The position numbers were made by a program, and so were the translations under genes. A stretch of 10,506 nt of DNA from an uncultured Mycoplasmataceae bacterium (lineage in GTDB: Bacteria > Bacillota_I > Bacilli_A > Mycoplasmatales > Mycoplasmoidaceae), in the NCBI GenBank assembly GCA_947176435.1, contig CAMWQH010000012.1, positions 1-10,506 of the forward strand, read 5' to 3'. Shown here one piece after another: positions 8,257 through 10,506 of this stretch; the first letter of the stretch is position 1, and each line of letters starts with the position of its first letter. The notes beneath the pieces were generated by a model. It was given only the letters and a program-made list of their open reading frames with translations. It made no database searches and had not been told where the DNA came from.

Positions 8257-10005
8257 ATGGAAAACATCGAAAAAGTTAAAGTTACTATTGATGGTCAAGA
8301 AATTATGGTTCCAAAAGGAACTACAATTCTTGAAGCAGCAAAGATGATTGGAATCAAGATTCCAACACTTTGTTATTTAAAGAATTACAACGTAATTAGT
8401 TCTTGCCGTGTTTGTGTTGTTGAAGTAGAAGGAATTAAAGTTCCTGTGCCTTCATGTTCAATGAGAATAAACAATGACGGTATGAAGATTAGAACAAACA
8501 CTGAAGCTGTTCTAAATATGAGAAAAATGAACTTAAACAAGATTTTAAAAGATCATAACAAGAATTGTTTAAGTTGTAAAAGAAACACCAATTGTGCTTT
8601 ACAATGCTTAGCTTCAGAAGTGAAAGCGCAAGATGATATTTTTAGTGAAAATTCTAAGAGAACTTATTTTGATGATTCAAATCCTTACATTGTAAGAGAC
8701 GATAGTAAATGTATTTTGTGTAACCGTTGTAATGGTGTATGTACACAAATGCAAACAGTTAATGCAGTATGTAAAAAAATGCCTTTTAACAACCAAATGG
8801 GTACACCTGCAGATAAGCCTTTAAAAGATACTTTTTGTGTAGGATGTGGTCAATGTACATTGGTTTGTCCGGTTGCTGCATTAACTGAAAAGTCTAATGT
8901 AGATGAAGTATTGGCAGCAATTAAAAATCCTGACTTAATTACAGTTGTGGCTCCTGCTCCAAGTGTAAGAGTGGCAATCGCGGAAGAATTTGGTGGTAAA
9001 GTTGGTGAATTTGTTCAAGGTCAACTAGTATCATCCTTAAAGATGTTAGGATTTGATCATGTATTCGATATTGACATGGGAGCAGACTTAACAATTATGG
9101 AAGAAGCTGCAGAATTTGTTGATCGTTTAACCAATGGAGGAGTTTTACCAATGTTTACTTCTTGTTGTCCTGGATGAACAGAATACTTAACTGCTTTCTA
9201 TCCTGATTTTATTCCTAATTTATCTTCAACAAAATCACCTCAACAAATTTTTGGAGCAGCTCTTAAAACTTATTGAGCAAAGAAAAATAACATTGATCCT
9301 AAGAAAATTTTCTTTGTAACAGTAATGCCATGTATTGCAAAGAAAGGTGAAATCTTAAGAGGTAAAAATGTAGTTGAAGGTGTTAAGGATGTTGATGCAT
9401 CAATTACTGTAAGAGAATATGCCAAATTATTAAAATCTAAAGGTATTGACTTACCTAAATTAAAAGAATCTGAATTTGATAAAGTTATGGGTGATTCTAG
9501 TGGCGCTGGTGTTATTTTTGGTGCAACTGGTGGAGTCATGGAAGCTGCACTTAGAACGGTTGCAGATACTCTTGAAGGAAAGTCTATGGATAAAATTGAT
9601 TACAATGCTGTAAGAGGCACACAAGGCATTAAAGAAGCAACAATTAATGTTGCAGGTAAAACAGTTAATGTTTGTGTGGCAAGTGGATTAAAGAATGCTC
9701 AAACAGTATTAGAAAGCATTAAGACTGGCGCAAAGAAATATGATTTTGTTGAAATCATGGCTTGTCCGGGAGGATGTGTTAATGGTGGTGGTATGCCAAT
9801 TCATGATCCAAATGAAATTAGTTTTGAAGAACGCGCTAAATTAAGAGCTAAATCTTTATACACAGATGATGAAAGAAAAACTATTCGTAAATCTCATTTA
9901 AATCCCGATATTATTGCTTTATATAAAGATTATTATGAAAAACCCAATAGTCATTTAGCTCATGAAAATTTGCATACAGTTTTCAAAAAAAGAGAAATTA
10001 AATAA
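8257..10005 (+). CDS. hydA: [FeFe] hydrogenase, monomeric CpI-type with four accessory Fe-S clusters
   Basis: This enzyme reduces protons to H2 with electrons from reduced ferredoxin. It has 582 residues when the TGA at 9175 is read as Trp307 (Clostridium pasteurianum CpI has 574). Modules in order: a [2Fe-2S] domain with C39, C50, C53 and C67; a His-Cys [4Fe-4S] site with H100, C104, C107 and C113 (DHNKNCLSCKRNTNC); two ferredoxin-type [4Fe-4S] motifs at C152/155/158/162 and C194/197/200/204. The H domain has all three signatures: TSCCPGW (301-307), MPCIAKKGE (357-365) and EIMACPGGCVNGGGMP (499-514). H-cluster ligands are therefore C304, C359, C503 and C507, with C303 as the proton-relay Cys. 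Nothing essential is missing. AAAGGA lies five bases before the ATG. The ferredoxin gene follows after 41 bases. The HydE, HydF and HydG maturases needed to build the H-cluster are not in the window and must lie elsewhere if the enzyme is active. Confidence 0.98.
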
Positions 10006-10012
10006 TATATTG

Positions 10013-10018
10013 TATAAT
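10013..10018 (+). promoter_or_regulatory. Possible internal -10 box before the ferredoxin gene (TATAAT)
   Basis: TATAAT lies in the 41-base gap between hydrogenase and ferredoxin, 28 bases before the ferredoxin ATG. It could give the ferredoxin extra independent expression. No -35 is evident and the gap is AT-rich, so this is weak. Confidence 0.3.
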
Positions 10019-10046
10019 TAGACAAGTTATATATTAGGAGATATTT

Positions 10047-10247
10047 ATGGCAAAGAAAACTAATGCATATGTAAATCAAGCTACTTGTGTAGGTTGTGGT
10101 TCATGTGAAGCGGTATGTCCAGTTGGTGCTATTAAAGTAATCGATGGAAAAGCATACGCTGATGAAAAATGTATTGCTTGTGGTGCTTGTGTAGGTGGAT
10201 GCCCTGTACAATGTATCGAAATTAAAGAAGTAGAATTCAACAAGTAA
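10047..10247 (+). CDS. 2[4Fe-4S] ferredoxin
   Basis: This small bacterial-type ferredoxin has 66 residues, nearly all domain. The first cluster motif is C14-x2-C17-x2-C20-x3-C24 followed by Pro (CVGCGSCEAVCPVGAI) and the second is C42-x2-C45-x2-C48-x3-C52 followed by Pro (CIACGACVGGCPVQCI), the classical clostridial arrangement with no inserted residues. AGGAG (10036-10040) lies six bases before the ATG. It follows the hydrogenase gene by 41 bases in the same operon and is closed by a terminator. This makes it the likely electron carrier from PFOR (6631-3143, opposite strand) to the hydrogenase; that pairing is inferred from context. Confidence 0.97.
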   Translation: MAKKTNAYVNQATCVGCGSCEAVCPVGAIKVIDGKAYADEKCIACGACVGGCPVQCIEIKEVEFNK

Positions 10248-10268
10248 TCATTCTTAATTAAAAGATAT

Positions 10269-10298
10269 AAGCATAGTTGTTTAGACTATGCTTTTTTT
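10269..10298 (+). terminator. Rho-independent terminator of the hydrogenase-ferredoxin operon
   Basis: AAGCATAGT (10269-10277) pairs with ACTATGCTT (10285-10293) around a 7-base loop and runs into a T tract. It starts 22 bases after the ferredoxin stop codon. Its T tract touches the stop codon of the convergent gene on the minus strand. Confidence 0.88.
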
Positions 10299-10506
10299 AT
10301 TTTTTAATAAATTTATTTTTAGCTTTTGAACAAAGATCTAAAAAAAGAGCAATATGAATAATGTAAAATCCATAAAAAAATTTCGGATTGAAACGTTCGT
10401 TAAAATCAATAATTTTAAAAATAACGTTTTCAAAACTATTCTTATTAATTAATTCTGAAATTTCATCATATTCTTTATGCATTTTTTCATAATATTTCTT
10501 ATGATG
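10297..10506 (-). CDS. C-terminal fragment of an unrecognised protein
   Basis: An open frame enters from the right window edge and ends with TAA at 10299-10297. The last 69 codons are visible, and because the frame stays open upstream of the first visible ATG (10482), the real start is probably outside. The fragment is Lys-, Tyr- and Phe-rich, begins with a charged, helix-like part (HHKKYYEKMHKEYDEI), has one hydrophobic stretch (FYGFYIIHIALFLDL) and ends in a basic tail. I do not recognise a family. It converges on the ferredoxin gene, with the shared gap holding the terminator, so it is not part of the hydrogen operon. It could also be a small complete ORF starting at 10482 (61 residues), but no Shine-Dalgarno is seen there. 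Confidence 0.5.
   Translation of the reverse strand, partial: HHKKYYEKMHKEYDEISELINKNSFENVIFKIIDFNERFNPKFFYGFYIIHIALFLDLCSKAKNKFIKK

Noticed and set aside
9175..9177. TGA in the hydrogenase as a stop, splitting it into two genes
   Set aside because: It falls on the Trp of the conserved TSCCPGW motif, and the same frame continues with all remaining H-cluster ligands. TGA occurs at Trp positions in all the large genes here, so it is a sense codon.
10297..10482. Complete 61-residue gene at the right edge
   Set aside because: The frame remains open to the window edge upstream of the ATG and no Shine-Dalgarno precedes it, so a 3' fragment of a larger gene is more likely.
1..10506. tRNA genes, CRISPR array, insertion sequence or phage signs
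   Set aside because: I saw no cloverleaf-like element, regularly spaced repeats, transposase or terminal inverted repeats in any gap; all gaps are short and AT-rich.

Overview
The window is low-GC DNA that makes sense only if UGA is read as tryptophan (genetic code 4). Every long gene has in-frame TGA codons exactly where its family has Trp, for example in the FeFe-hydrogenase H-cluster motif TSCCPGW and the PFOR thiamine-diphosphate motif GGDGWAYD. Together with the AT-rich composition, short intergenic gaps and AGGAG ribosome binding sites, this points to a mollicute (Mycoplasma/Malacoplasma/Spiroplasma-like). The gene content is that of a strict or facultative anaerobe. From memory only, trichomonad-associated or gut mycoplasmas are plausible sources; I cannot settle the species.

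Layout. Minus strand, right to left: a YfcC/ArcD-type transporter (8185-6713), pyruvate:ferredoxin oxidoreductase (6631-3143) with a strong terminator, then pyruvate formate-lyase in two separate genes, a core (3017-900) and a stand-alone glycyl-radical subunit (864-589) followed by a terminator, then the start of the PFL-activating radical-SAM enzyme (531 to the window edge). Plus strand, divergent from the transporter: a CpI-type [FeFe] hydrogenase (8257-10005) and a 2[4Fe-4S] ferredoxin (10047-10247), closed by a terminator. A convergent, unrecognised gene fragment (10506-10297, minus) enters from the right edge. No tRNA, rRNA, CRISPR or insertion sequence is visible, and no gene-free stretch exceeds about 125 bases.

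How it works together. The window is a pyruvate-dissimilation and hydrogen module. PFOR oxidises pyruvate to acetyl-CoA, CO2 and reduced ferredoxin. The small ferredoxin probably carries the electrons and the hydrogenase disposes of them as H2. In parallel, PFL cleaves pyruvate to acetyl-CoA and formate without making reducing equivalents. Acetyl-CoA would normally then yield ATP through phosphotransacetylase and acetate kinase (not in this window).

The most notable feature is the PFL. The core protein keeps the pyruvate-binding and Cys-Cys active-site parts but stops just before the glycyl-radical domain and ends in a Lys-rich tail. The missing domain is encoded by the next gene with its own start codon and Shine-Dalgarno. 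This looks like an obligate two-subunit PFL rather than a frameshift.
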